Of a stretch of DNA of 64,000 bases, positions 21,191 to 33,348 are shown one piece after another (the stretch's first letter is position 1; each line of letters begins with the position of its first letter). Source of the DNA: Ancylostoma caninum. Lineage: Eukaryota > Nematoda > Chromadorea > Rhabditida > Ancylostomatidae. A model generated the notes under the pieces. The model ran no database searches. It was given only the letters and a program-made list of their open reading frames with translations, and was not told the DNA's origin. A program made the position numbers and the translations under genes. The stretch is from assembly GCA_037903475.1 (NCBI GenBank), contig JBAJFG010000021.1, positions 62,001-126,000 of the forward strand, in the 5' to 3' direction.

Positions 21191-23937
21191 TGCAATATCG
21201 ATTCTCTTCGCTTATAAGTATTCATTCCCGTTTCGTTCGTTGCTTATTTTGTATTGAGATGTGCTTAAATTGTTTCCTAATCGATAAAATTGTTAGCATA
21301 TTGTGAGTTTTCATCGTATGTGTCTAAATACTTTCAGATGGTACTTCATTACCTTCAAATCTCATTCTACTTAATTGTGGAAAACGTTTGAGTTTTATAT
21401 CATGGAGGACTAGATGATCGTCCAAGGAAGATGTACTCATGCAGTCAAATGGAATGAAAGAGTGAAAGTTATGCGAATCTGTGGGTCTAAAGGTGTAAGT
21501 TCTAAGTTTCTCAGTCACCATCTCTAGTGAAAAGCATAAATTGTTTCATTATAGAATTCCGCTTGAAGAAGGTATCTCATATTTGGGACGCAGCATTCGA
21601 CAAGGATAATCTCATGTTTGGATTGTAATAGCGGCTCCCGGAACGAGATCTTGAAATGCATGGGATTACATTCATCTTCTTCTCTTTTGATTGATTATCT
21701 TCAGAATTCATACTCATTCTATGAAAATTAAACAAAGTACCAGTGCGCTGCCATGTTCATCTTACTGAACGGCCATATTATTTGTGTTGTGTTTTTTTTT
21801 GTTCAATGAGATTGTGAGTTTTGTATTTAACCTTGCAGGCAACACTGTTTTCCCAAATGTATTTACTGTTCTATAAATCATGTTATATCATCACAGTAGG
21901 TAATTTGTACGAATACAGTAGGTAATTTGTACGTTTATTTTTGTTTTATGTGCAGCGGTTCCATGCAGTTTTTTTTTCCTATAATAATAAGCCTTATTTC
22001 ACTGGAGTAGAGCAGTGACGACAACAAATCATTGATAACACAGAGCCTCAAGGTCAACTGTATCCCCAAGGGGCACCCATAGGCACGAATGATAATTCTT
22101 CCGGCCCAGCAACCTGCCATCTCAGGCCGGGCCTGTCACCCATTCGCGGCCGGCCCGCGGCTGCTACGTTTGCCCGGCCGCTAATGGTAGCGAGGGTGGC
22201 CCGCTAAGAGTGTCTGAGCAGGAATGCCTCCTTTGTTGAGCCCATGTACTGTTAAGTCTAATTGGTGCTAGCAGCAATTCTTAACCGCTTCACATCGTAA
22301 GTCATCGCTCTTGACAGGTACCGAATTCGTCTATGGATTTCTTGCGAAGCCACCACCAATTTGTGAAATGGCTCCAGTTTTCGTGTTCACGGTGAGTGGT
22401 TCTGTCACAGCTTTTCCAAAGTTGCTTTGAGACTGCCTTATTCTGTGGGAAACTGGTAGAAGAACTGTGTAAGTAATCTACTGTCTTACGAGTCGCTTCT
22501 ACATATTCTAAACTAGGCAATGCCAGCTACATAACCTAGCAACGAGGGCACGTTGACCCATTTGCCAAATGGGGACTCTCGTAAAGCTTGTTGAGGTGGA
22601 TCAATGCTCAATAGCAGACTACTGTTTTACCACGTTGCCACTTGTTTTGTGGCTTCTGTTTAGGTTTTATGTTTTCGCTGTTCTGGACCATTCCAGCGCT
22701 CTCTTTTTGTGGCGCATCTTCAAATGCATGCAGTAAGTGAAAGAATGAATAAGAAATATTTTGAAGATGGAGCTATCATGCAGGCAGTTACAGCTAGAGT
22801 TACTTGTTACTACGGTGGTTAACCATCATCGTCCTTGAAGTTCCACTTATGCCAATGTCAACGTTATTCAAAGAAATTTTATACTGGGAAGGACGCTGTA
22901 GGACGATGAAAAAGGGAGCAGATTCAATAAATTTCAACAGCTGGGGCATATGTGTTTCATGACGCACACACACTCTGCTATGCAATGCAGAATGAAACTT
23001 AGAACAAAACTTGGAAAGCAACTAAAAGTGACAAATCTTGACATAGAGAGAGCGAAGCTGCACATATGTATTTCGTTATTTTTTCATTCTTAGGGAAGCA
23101 CCCTGCCCCGAGAATGGGACACCAAAGTTTTGAACTTACTTTACAATAAAGTAAAGTGGTCGGCGTTAATCAGTTTCGTCATGTGGGATGCGCCACGCAT
23201 TCGACTTCATCTGAGCTTCGTAGAAGCGTTGAATGCGTATGTGCCCAATACAGTGACTTGCGCGGGACGTCCGATGTACCAAGTCAGTGCTTCATCCTCC
23301 CAGACTCCTCTTGTACCAATTTACCGACCACGGGTGATGGATGGCTTCGTTGGCCAGAGGCATCCAACCATCGACCGTATGCGTGGGCCTCCTACCACTG
23401 CGCCACATGCGCCCTCGTAAAAATCTCGTATTAACTTATTTTTGGTTGTTTGTTTTCATTACTATTTTTTAAAAAAATTTTATCAATTATTTACTATTAT
23501 AAAACGTTTTTTTTTCTCCATCTAGGTCCCCAAAGCGGAGGAGACCCCACTTTTTTCCCACGCCCCCCCCCCCCCATCGCCTCTCCTCCTTTTTCTGCGT
23601 ACGGTACTGTCCTGTTCTACTCTTTCCAAAGAACAAAGAAAATACTTTGGTTGATATCATGTTGTTAAATAGGTCAGACCTAGCAGTAGGACCAAGCCAT
23701 GTATTGGCGAGCTGCAAATCTCCAAGAAAGCTCATACATTTGCTTTCAGTCTAGCTGCTTTTAACTAACTTTCGATCCAAAATTAATTATTGTCCTCGTC
23801 ATATTCTAAACAACGCTTCAATAAGCTAGAATTGAATGTTGACTTGCATTCAATTCAGAGATATAATTCATCCTAAGGAAGCGATTTAGACCAAAGTACT
23901 ACTACTAATTTTTCCAACCTTTCATTCAACCTTTCAG

Positions 23938-26900
23938 GCCCTCCAAGTACTAGTATTTTTTGCTTCCGTTGTCACGCTACTCTATTATTATGGTATCATA
24001 CAATGTGTGCTCAGACGAATGGCACACATAATGCAACTGACGCTAGGAACAACTGCAGTGGAGTCGCTTAACGCATGTTCCTGTGTCTTTCTCGGACAGG
24101 TGACTTCGCTTTTACATTATAACTCTTACTTGAGTAGCCATTAGATATGTTTCTAGGTGGTTCTTTACCTACTAGGTGGTTGTTTCTAGGTGGTTCTTTA
24201 CTTACCACTTACACAATCGTTTCTTCTGTTCTCCGTCTTTACTGCTTCACGAATCTTCAGCGAGTAGTCGGGAAGGATTGGAGTGTAGAATAAGGAACAT
24301 TGAGCCCTTTTCTTTTCGAGATTTGGACGGACGAAGACCTTGGTCAGAAATGAAGCCCTTAGCTCTTTACTCACAATTAGTACAAAAGAAACGCAGCTTG
24401 TAAAGCATATCTCTGAAATTTCTGCCCACGGTGGATTCATGGTTGGTCTGAGGTGCTAAATCGGTCGGCCACTGCGAGCATGTGTGGACCCACTACGGAG
24501 TATGCGTTTCAAGGTTACTGGTATAATTGGCAATAAGTTAGTGCAAATCGACTCTTGAGCAATATTCCGGTCATTTCTCATCAAATATGCTATTTTTCAT
24601 AGCTCTGTTTCAGTGTTTAATTGTTCTATTAGTTCTAGCGAGAGGAAAATTCAACTGGGGGGGAATGTTACATGCGACAGTTCAGTTATAATATTAGGTC
24701 GTATAAAAAAGCCTCCGCGGGTTTTTCGCACATTTGGTATCCAAACACCGAGCTTCTTTTTGTAGCCTGCACTCTTCAAATGATTCCATACTGTCATATG
24801 GTTCATGTTTAGTTCCTCCGCTATTCTGCGATGGCTTGCATTTGTCTTGCTCCACCAGTTGCAAAATTTCATCAATTTTTCCATTCCCCGGCCGGCCAGA
24901 GGGAGGTGCATTTTTAGTTCCACTCCCTGGTCCTCCGTTCACTAACAGCAATTTCGCCGTAGACTTCTTGCAGCGGATTTGCCTCTTTTATAGTAAAAAA
25001 AGCATCGCATACCGTATTTCTTCAGATATTTCAATCTTTTTCAAATTCATATAACTTTTTACGCGAGCAGCGAGTTGGAGAACTATAGTGGCAAAAATGT
25101 GGGCTGGAGTGTTACATTTTAAGCACATGCTTTTCGAGACAGTCGGGTGAGTGTTGCTCGAGATGAAGTATCAGAAGCGGCTTGCGGCGAAAAACCGCGG
25201 AGACTTCTCGTACGACCTAACAAAACAACCGCGGATCCACCGCGGGTCAGCCTCGTGCCGCGGGTCCGCTGCGAGAGGAAATTTCAGAGTAGAGGCATAC
25301 AGATTGCTAACTATGTGGCTGTGGAAGTTAGGGTGAGCGTTCCTTTCCTCAGAACCGCAACATCCTTAAAATGAATGGCTGCAACAAGAGAAATTTTCAT
25401 GTTCGTGATTTCTAGCACAGTGGAAGCCAGCCATAGTGACACCAGAGTTTACAAAAGACAACAAAGTAAATCCTTTCTGCATATTCCTGGAGCTCTGGCA
25501 AGAATCAAGTGTTTTCGTTGGGCACTACTAACTCTAACAACTGGATAGGACAAACACAGCAGAACAAGCAAGCCACATCCCAAGAAGTGGAAGGTAGACA
25601 TCGTTGCGTGGTGGAGAAGTGCTGCATCCTGACTGCTGTGAGCAGTACACCCTGTGCATGGCAGCGTCCAGAGGACTATCTGCAGATCCGACCATCTATG
25701 GTGTCTTTAATTCAGCGTTCTGCCCCTTATGTCCTGCATTCTACCTCCTCCTTGTCACGTTACGGCCCGCCCTCTGGGTGGAGTGTTTGCGCGGTGAGCG
25801 TCATAGCCTAGTTGTCTCGCCGCTTCGGCGGAGACAAGGCGAGCGCTGCGTGACTTGTGATGCTGGTTGATGCCCGGAAAAACCGTGGCTAACAATCTGT
25901 CGGACGAGATGTGTGCGGCGTGCACGCGGAACCGCTGCGGACGCCTAAATCCGCGATTCGACTATATTTGAAAACTAAGCGCTACAGCGGAAAGCGCATA
26001 CGCGTACGGGAAAATTTTTGTATAAGCTTGAGGAAGCGTGTACTTACTCGGAGTTTCCGGGAAGGCGAACACAGGCCGAACACGTTTCAACAGCACTTAC
26101 ACCGCGAGGTCGAAGCTTATTGTGTCACCGCACGAGCTGCGTTCGTCCCGCAAAGGTTGTGATTCGGCGGCGATGAACTGGTTCGCACTTGGTTCGGGCC
26201 AATGAAGTCTACATTACCTCTCCCGAAGTTTCCCGTAAGATGTGAGTTTTGACTTTTGAAGGCCGAATCTGCTCTACTGATTCGACCATATCTGGAAAAG
26301 CAGACTACTTCTGAATTACATGCTATCATGACGAGTGGTTTTTCTTGCATCGCTGGTTCTTTGTTTGCCGCTTATGTTTCTTTTGGAGCATGCCCTAGGT
26401 GAGTTGAATGTGTCGGATGGTGGGTTCACATGAAAAATTTCTTGATACATATAATGCTTGACTACATATATAATTTAAATGGAAGTGCATCTAGATATCT
26501 GCTGTCTTCCACAATGATGTCTGCTCCGGGATCACTTGCATGTTCAAAGATTATGTTTCCGGAAACCGAAGAAAGCCAGGTTAGGAATGTGGATGATCTG
26601 GAACTTCCACCAAGGTCAATTTCGCTTATCGCTTTAGTAGATTCGATGGGTAGTTTGTTCAAGAACAAAACTTTGCAAAGAAAGATAGTCTTCCGTAACG
26701 CGCAAGATTTTCATATAAGCAGGTAAAATCTTCGAGTTCTTATTGCGCTAGCGAAGAAATCTTGGATCTAAACAAATGATCAGTAAATAATTTCCAATTT
26801 TCGTTAGCAAATCACTTGTCGATGAAGTCTACCTGGAAGTCATTATCAGGAAAGTTTCGAACGACAAACAAATTAAATATCACGACTTTCAACCACTGCC

Positions 26901-29900
26901 AATGTGGGCAACTTATCAGTACTCAGCAGAAACATTTGTAATACTTTTGTCCAATCATTGTAACAAAGCAAGCAAAACGATAGTAAAGAGACGATGATGT
27001 AATTAATTTATTTTTAATGGAAACTTCAATCCATCAATAAACTTACCACCTATCAAACTAGTTGGCGTGATATTGAAAAGTTTCACATACCTCGAACAAC
27101 TATCTAAGTAAGTATGGACTATCTTCTTCTGTAGATGAATGCAACTTTTCGAAGTTCCACAAAAATTCTAAATACTGCAGCAGATCAACCAAAACGAATC
27201 AGCATATACTCATTGACCTATCTTATTGCGCAACCGAACAATGCAACGTTATTAAATCGATTGTATGCTGAATTGCTTGGATAGCAGTTCGCCTGAATTA
27301 TTTGATTCTAGTGAGGAGTCGAATCCACTCGAATGCATATCAAATGGCGCTCTTGCTGGTATGCAGTTGGTCATAGCGATATCGGCAAACTTGGTTGCTG
27401 TTCTTGCTCTTCTCGGATTTATTGACAGCATTCTGCTTTACCTTGGAGAACTCATAGGACAAGGCCCTTGGACCTTAGAGGTTGCCAGTTAATTCCTACA
27501 ATCAATTCTCTTCTTGTAATCCACTAATCTTCTGCTTTTAGATTCTTCTGGGCTACGTGATGTTTCCGGTTGCATTCGTGATGGGTGTGACTGGAAACGT
27601 TCACGAAACCCTTCTTGTTGCACGCCTTATCGGTACTAAAACAGCAGTGAATGAGTTCGTTGCTTATAAAAAATTGGGTGAACTGATCTCATCAGAATCA
27701 CAGGAAATCAGTGTAAGTGTTCTTTTTTTCTGTCACTGACAACGAATGTTTTTATTAATTATCACATATATAGCGTTTTCTTGCCAAGTTGTTTGAGATC
27801 ACACATGTTTTGGGTGTTAGCATTTTTGAGGGCACAACACTCTTACTAGGTTGTGGTTGAAGTTCTCGAGCTTTTTGAAGCATTATAGGAACTTTATTGG
27901 CTTTTTGGGCAAAGGAAAAGACATCGAGAAAAAAAAACAAATCTCCATCACTTTCTAACACTCTCCCGAGCTTCTCGAGAAAATTTTTTTTATTCCTTCG
28001 GCATAGAGCTGTTCTGACATTATCTCCAAGAAGTTGTTCAATGAGCGATCCGACACATCTTCATCGCCAAATGCTTTTTCTTACATATCGTTAGAGAGCG
28101 ACAGAACAAGATGCTAATTTTCTGGTGCGATATCATAGTTTACACTGGGTAAGTCAACACTTTCCATCCTCAGCGGGGATAGCTTCTGGCGAGTCACTGT
28201 TGCAGTATGTGGACAAGCATCATAGGAGTCGGGTCTTAAAGTGATTCGGCACTTCTCTGCGATTTTTGCGAGGAAGCTATCTGGATGCAGACAGTCCAGG
28301 TCCGCTGTGAAGGCAGGGCCGCATGGCAGTAGCTAGTGGCGAATGATGCCTTTGCATCCACACAAAACACTGATCATAACCTTCAGCGAGTGGAAAACCT
28401 GCCTTCAAGTGCGGATTAGGTTGCTCATGCTTGTCAAAACAGTGTCGGTGGTGCTTGATATTGACCTGCTGACACCATTTCTCAACTCTTGTGAAATGGA
28501 CTTCAGCCAGTTTGCCACTTGTACGACAGCGATTCAGTAGACACTTCGACACACCGCTGGAGATCGCGTTCGGTCAGATCATCATCAATCACTGTGACAA
28601 CTTTTTATATCTTGCCCAACTGACGCAGGCTATTGGCGATGACGGTAAAGTGTACAACCAATTGATGTCGAATTCGCGAACGTAAAGGCGTCTGAACAAA
28701 TTCTGTGCAGTGTGTTCGGACGCCGTACCATCCCAAAATACAATGTTAAAGCGAGGACTGGATACGGCTGCTGATTCACCAGATTTGAAGTCGTATACGA
28801 AAATGCCGCGAACGTAGTGTTCCGGAAGTTTCATCTTCCGTGGGGGGGGGGGGGGGTTGCGCACAAATTTACACATAATGGGTTCACATTAATTTATTTG
28901 TTATTAGATAATAATATATGTAACTATAATTCTATCATATATGATATACATAATTATATTATATCTCATTATAAGATTTTCAGCCACGATCTGCCATGAT
29001 TGCGACGTATGCATTATGTGGATTTTCTAATTTTTGTACTATTGGTATAACGTTGGGAATCTTGGGTAGTCTACGCATAATACGAGTATCTGAAGACCAA
29101 ATACTACTCCTGACTTATTTAGGTGGCTTGGCTCCATCCAAGAAAAGTGTGCTCTCCAGAACGATATCTCGTGCTCTTTTCACGGGTTGCATATGCTGCT
29201 TGTATACTGCTACTTTAGCTGGTGAGTTGTCACATGATCTTGAGTAAGAATTCCCTTTCCTTAATTCTCAAGAATTGGTGAACAAAAAAGGTTAGGGACA
29301 CAACGGAACTGGACGTCTGTGATGTACATATGTTCTTCTCGAATTTCTAGAGAATTTGAAAACGATCAGATCCACATAGGTAAATCAATTTCTTGATAAC
29401 AAAAGTTCTGCAATGATGTTGTTGCATTACTGAGGCTATGTTCTCTTGAAATTGCATTATTCTGGAATTTGCAGGCAAAAGAGAGAGTAACGGCAGAAAT
29501 TTTCGCCAATCTAGATTTAATTGTTGGGTGGAGAACGGGGCACTTTCCTTACGTTCACTAGAGTAGGTTTTTCGCAAAACAGAGGTGAAGGGCAGAAACG
29601 GGGACGCCATTCCACTTATTTATTTATTTGACGTGCTTATCACTAATATCGCACTAATTTTGCCCATTTAGACATTGGTAATGTGACTCAAATAGATACA
29701 TTACATACGGCAGATACGAATTTTACAAAATCCTACTAAACTTTGCATAGAGGAGTAATTTCATGTGTGATCCCCAATGCCACAACCGTTCTGTAAAGTA
29801 ACACCCTTTCCACATGTTCACGATGGAAATGAGAAACACGGGTACCCTCAAGAAATTAGGGGTAAACGCCGATTTTGATGAAATTGACGATTTCGTGATG

Positions 29901-30402
29901 ATCAATGATTTTATTCGTGGTTAGCACGTGAAACAACCCCTCTCTGCAAAGTTTTGGAAGGTTTTGCTGGGCACCGTATGCTACCGTAACCCCATGATGA
30001 TACAAAAAGAGTGTTATATTCGTGGTCACCAGGACAAATAACCTTGTCAAAGTCTCAACAAAAATTTGGTTTCGATATTTTGAAGCAGAAAAACTGGAAT
30101 AGTACCAAGACAAGGCTAAAACAGCATCAAGCTGAGCCACGAACCACTATGAGACTTAGATCGGAATAAACATGAAAGACTTGATGTGCGTACCAGACAC
30201 GAGTTAAGACCATGCTGCAATTCTTCACGGAATATCTACCAGGTCACGTACCAAATGTGACAATGTAAGGTAACAGTTTCTTGTCGTTTCAAATTCTCTT
30301 TCAGGTATAATCGTGGATGAACCCATTCTTTGTCGTCCATCCGCTATGGCATCGGCATGTTTTAGCACAGCTGACAATATAAATAAAACACTCAGTGAAT
30401 AA
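23938..30402 (+). CDS. SLC28/CNT concentrative nucleoside transporter, N-terminus not found
   Basis: Seven exons with matching phases: 23938-24099, 26262-26398, 26495-26614, 27312-27480, 27542-27712, 28984-29221 and 30305-30402 (TAA). They encode 364 residues. The order of motifs follows the CNT family: a helix ending VMQ-like HIMQLTLGTTAVESLN, ALLIRPYL, SELHAIMTSGF, MMSAPGSLA, PETEES, ISNGALAGMQL, the signature NEFVAYKKL, and SPRSAMIATYALCGFSNF. CNTs are about 570-650 residues, so some 200-250 N-terminal residues (first helices) are missing upstream. Function by family: sodium- or proton-coupled uptake of nucleosides at the plasma membrane. One intron carries a mariner fossil (about 28150-28880). 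AATAAA overlaps the stop codon. Either 5' exons lie unrecognised in the preceding 4 kb, or the gene is truncated. Confidence 0.82.
24640..25060 (-). pseudogene. Mariner transposase fossil (N-terminal HTH part)
   Basis: On the minus strand, frames read EEIRYAMLFLL, then SGRPG, then RRIAEELNMNHMTVWNHLK and VWIPN. This is the order of a mariner transposase N-terminus: the first HTH, the SGRP linker, the second HTH with HLK, and WVPHEL. Reading switches frame near 24800 and an early stop interrupts the first part, so it is dead. The catalytic domain is absent. It lies in the intron between the first two recognised exons of the nucleoside transporter gene. Confidence 0.7.
26955..27311. other. Intron sequence of the transporter gene
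   Basis: AT-rich intron (26615-27311) between phase-matched exons; nothing further recognised. Confidence 0.5.
28140..28880 (-). pseudogene. Mariner transposase fossil in transporter intron
   Basis: The sequence is collinear with the mariner fossil at 31150-31880. Shared stretches include plus-strand CCCAACTGACGCAGG, TCTCTGCGATTTTTG, ATAGCTTCTGG and TGGCAGTAGC. Reading frames are broken repeatedly (ORFs 28277-28552 and 28589-28876 are in different frames). It lies within the 27713-28983 intron and has a long G run at about 28842. Orientation is opposite to the host gene. Confidence 0.65.
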
Positions 30403-31100
30403 ATAAAGAATATTGTTGCAGTGTTCTAAAGGTGGGAAGTGTGTGCATTACAGCTTGGTAGTGTGTTCCGTGGGGCTAACCATCGCTGTCGCGGTATGCT
30501 TCCACATGTCCACGGTGGATCCGTACATATACACGATGGACGTGCACACCTGAGCGGTGGACCCGCTGTATAGCTGATTAAAACATCATCTTTGTCAACA
30601 CCATTGCACAAGCTCATGTGTCCTGGGCGGCTGAGTGAATAAGACAGCGGATTCCGAAACACTTGTTCGAGAATTGAGGTACAGTGTGATCAAAACGCTT
30701 CCAACCTTTGCTTGGGTAATGCATAATTCTGGGATTTTCATGTGAGGTGAAGCTTTTCATTCGAGTCTGCAAAGTTTCAAGACTTTCTAGAAGTTAGAAT
30801 TCTTTGGGACACCTAACTATAGGTGTCACCCAAAAATATGGATCCAGCAAAGAACAACAGTTGGATTTTTATTCAGTGATCTTTCAGACAAAACCGAAAT
30901 TGTACAGAAGAAGAAAGTCTTCCATCACGTGCACGTGGAAATTTGAAAATAATTTTCTGAGAAGGAGAAAAATGGAAGTAACGGAGCGACCTGTGGTCAA
31001 CGAAGGAAGAGGAGGCAGGTACAGAGTACTGCGGCCCTGCAGTGTGTATTAGGTTGTAGAGAAAGTTCTCGCGGTTTTTGGAACTGTACATCTTCTCGAC
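30403..31100. other. Non-coding stretch downstream of the transporter gene
   Basis: No gene recognised. AATAAATAAAG over the stop codon at 30396-30407 is the only 3'-end signal. Confidence 0.4.
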
Positions 31101-31149
31101 TTTTCAAAAATAGGAAAGCACATTAAGAAATGTATAAATCAACATCACG

Positions 31150-31880
31150 TACTGCCACTCTTCGCCCATTTTCAAGAAGCCTTTCGAAGACCTCGGCATA
31201 AAACTATTCTGGCACCGAGTCGGAAAAATTGCTCAACCAGTAATCCAAGTCATCTTCATCATCGAGCACTCTACCTTGCAAGGCGTTACAGAGGGACATG
31301 AGGAGGTGGTTGTCTTTTGGCCCAGGGTAAGGGCGGTACGTTGGACAAGCCAGCACTTTCCATCCAAAAACGGGTAGCTTCTGGAGAGTCCCACTTTCAA
31401 TATGTGGGCTAGCATCGTCGTGTAGAAATCGGATCTTGCCGTGATTCGGACTCATCTCTGCGATTTTTGGGGCCAACCTATCCGGCTGATGATAGCAAGG
31501 TCTACCGCGAGGGCAGCGTCGCGTGGCAGTAGCATATAGTGGACGATGCCTTTGCTGCACAGTGACCTGCGATAATCCTTTTACCTTGTCCAACTGACGC
31601 AGGTAATCGGCGGTGCTGGTAAAGTGAGCACCAAGACTAGTGTCTTTTCTGGCATAGTTTGCCATGGATCCGAATCCACCAACTGCCACGATCGATCAGT
31701 GGCGACTCCGAATGCGCGTTCTGACAGTGCGGAAACATTGAGGTTGAAGTCGCCAACACGGAAGCGTGTGGACCGGTCGTTCGGGTGCTGTGCCGTCCCC
31801 AAGCACAGTGTTAGTACGGCAACTGGATGCGATTGCTTCACCTGATTTGAAGTCTTATACTGAAAGGTGGCGAAAGTCCT
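31150..31880 (-). pseudogene. Mariner transposase fossil (catalytic region)
   Basis: The 161-codon minus ORF 31204-31689 contains the mariner catalytic-region order: YLRQLDKVK, RFLHDDASPH (canonical LHDNARPH), LQKLPVFGWKVL, the remnant of YSPDLAPSDYHLF (YRPYPGPKDNHLL), a run ending LDDEDDLDYWLSNF. Upstream the frame shifts (31581-31841). The catalytic YSPD aspartate is altered (RPYP), so it is inactive even if translated. The same family is found at 28140-28880. Confidence 0.75.
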
Positions 31881-32094
31881 GCTTTGAAAGTTCCATATGC
31901 CTGGACTGGACTGTGCAGGAGTTTGCAGATGATAATAGTAATAAACTTACACCTACATAGCCTCCTTACATAAACAAAAGACAGATTGCTTCAAGGCAGC
32001 GTAGGGTTAGAAGAAGCACGCTTCGGAAATCGCGAGAACCTTCCCTAAGAATATACAAATCACTAATGTCGCTAATGTTGGCTACCAATCGATA

Positions 32095-32215
32095 CGCACC
32101 GACGTCACAGTCGCCAACATTGGCGGCCGCCGATGTTGGCGACTGCGGCGCCGGTGCGCATCGATTGTGAGGGGTGCCAACATTGGCGGCCGCCGTCGCC
32201 GGCGATAGCGACGCA
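32095..32215. repeat. Palindromic GC-rich repeat
   Basis: 32108-32145 is a nearly perfect 38-bp palindrome (CAGTCGCCAACAT ... ATGTTGGCGACTG) centred on GGCGGCCGCC. Its half-unit GCCAACATTGGCGGCCGCC recurs at about 32177-32196. Related sequence lies at 18999-19165. Confidence 0.6.
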
Positions 32216-32909
32216 AGAAGCTATACTCCTCGAGGAGCGGCTACCTAACAATGCTCTGATGCTCCCAGCTTTCTCTGCTCCTCTGGCTAGAAAAAGGAAT
32301 ATATGTTCCGAACTAGCTTTGACTTTGAATAGTTCTACAAAGGATATCTCCAGACAAAAATTTGAAAACTGATCAAAAATCGAGGAGGTGATTTTGAAAG
32401 AGGGAGGATGTACCTTCATAATAAAATAAAGATGAGAAGTGATCACGTAAAACTTCGAAGATAAAGGCTGTCAAAGTGACCGCTCATAAAATCAGACTTT
32501 TCATACCTGACGACCTAATATAAGTATTATATAGTATTCTAGTACAGAATACATAAGAATATACACAGTACGTAGTAATATTATTAGGTATTTGAAATGT
32601 TTCCACCCTCTAGCGGTAAGTAGTTATAATAGTTAGTTGTCCTTACAAATGTTTAGTGGACGTTGCTTATTTTTGTTGGTTTGACGTTTGTCAATAGTAT
32701 TAGTACACATTTGTCTTGATTTCCATCATCATTGTTGTGTTTTACAGTGACAGTCTTCTCGAATTTGAGTCAAATGAGCATCACTTGTTACTGTAATCCT
32801 ACCACAACCCTACAAAGACGGGTTACGGTACAAAATGGATAGGATATTCGTGTTCAGCATCTCAAATATAATAGAATGGAGCTATCCCGGAGCCTCATAT
32901 GGAAAGACA

Positions 32910-33348
32910 ATAGTTGCTCTTGATAGTTGTTGAGAACTCCTGTACGTCAGCTTTATTGGTTAGCTTTCGGTATGTTAATACCTTCTTCGGACCTACAATG
33001 TGTCTACATACTGCAGCAAGCATTCAACAGTCAACATTAGCAACTAACCAAACAAGTGGCAATATACTACAACAGAACAATAATGTAGTTCTTAGACGAA
33101 TGAGAGCTACTTGTGAACGCGACGTGATATGTGACGATGTCACAATCGCCCCTACGTGATAAGCCTCAGTGCTTCCATGAGCTCGTCTTTGTTGTTTATT
33201 TCGGGGGACAGTCGCTTTATCGCCAGGGCCTCTAGTAGTTTCCTTTCTAGAGGGGCCTCTAGTGAGCGGTGTATCACAGTAGCTTTAATCGCAGGCGGGT
33301 CTTCATATGTGTGGTGTAGGGTTCGGTGTCGTGAGAAACCACTCTTCG
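32910..33348 (-). repeat. Penelope-like element, 3' terminal arm
   Basis: Contains the ORF 3' end and 3' UTR. It is the inverted partner of 35351-35789, with nearly identical sequence. Confidence 0.88.
32941..32997 (-). ncRNA. Hammerhead-ribozyme-like motif in 3' arm
   Basis: On the minus strand, TGTAGGT and ACGTACA can form helix I with one mismatch. They enclose CCGAAGA, a hairpin GGTAT/ATACC with a TAAC loop, GAAA, and a short helix AGC/GCT. This is hammerhead order, and PLEs are known to carry hammerheads in their terminal arms. Deviations are a C where the conserved core U4 is expected, an extra A before helix II, and G at position 17, which normally must not be G. It is therefore a degenerate or inactive version, or a chance resemblance. 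Confidence 0.4.

Larger units (their letters stand above)
19825..23937. other. Repeat-rich gap between two incomplete genes
   Basis: No exon of either neighbouring gene could be recognised. Two GC-rich patches (19940-20290 and 20880-21190) share a CGAGTCTGGTTCGAGCCT motif in opposite orientations. A third GC-rich patch is at 22090-22205. Exon-like pieces without homology include 22663-22733 (FMFSLFWTIPA, donor GCA|GTAAGTG) and 21557-21625 (ends DNLMFGL, TAA). A repeat-like GC-balanced block occupies 23155-23430. None is strong enough to call a gene. Confidence 0.4.

Noticed and set aside
23130..23434. Two overlapping 92-96-codon ORFs
   Set aside because: Both frames equally open, no splice sites or motif; looks like a dispersed repeat.
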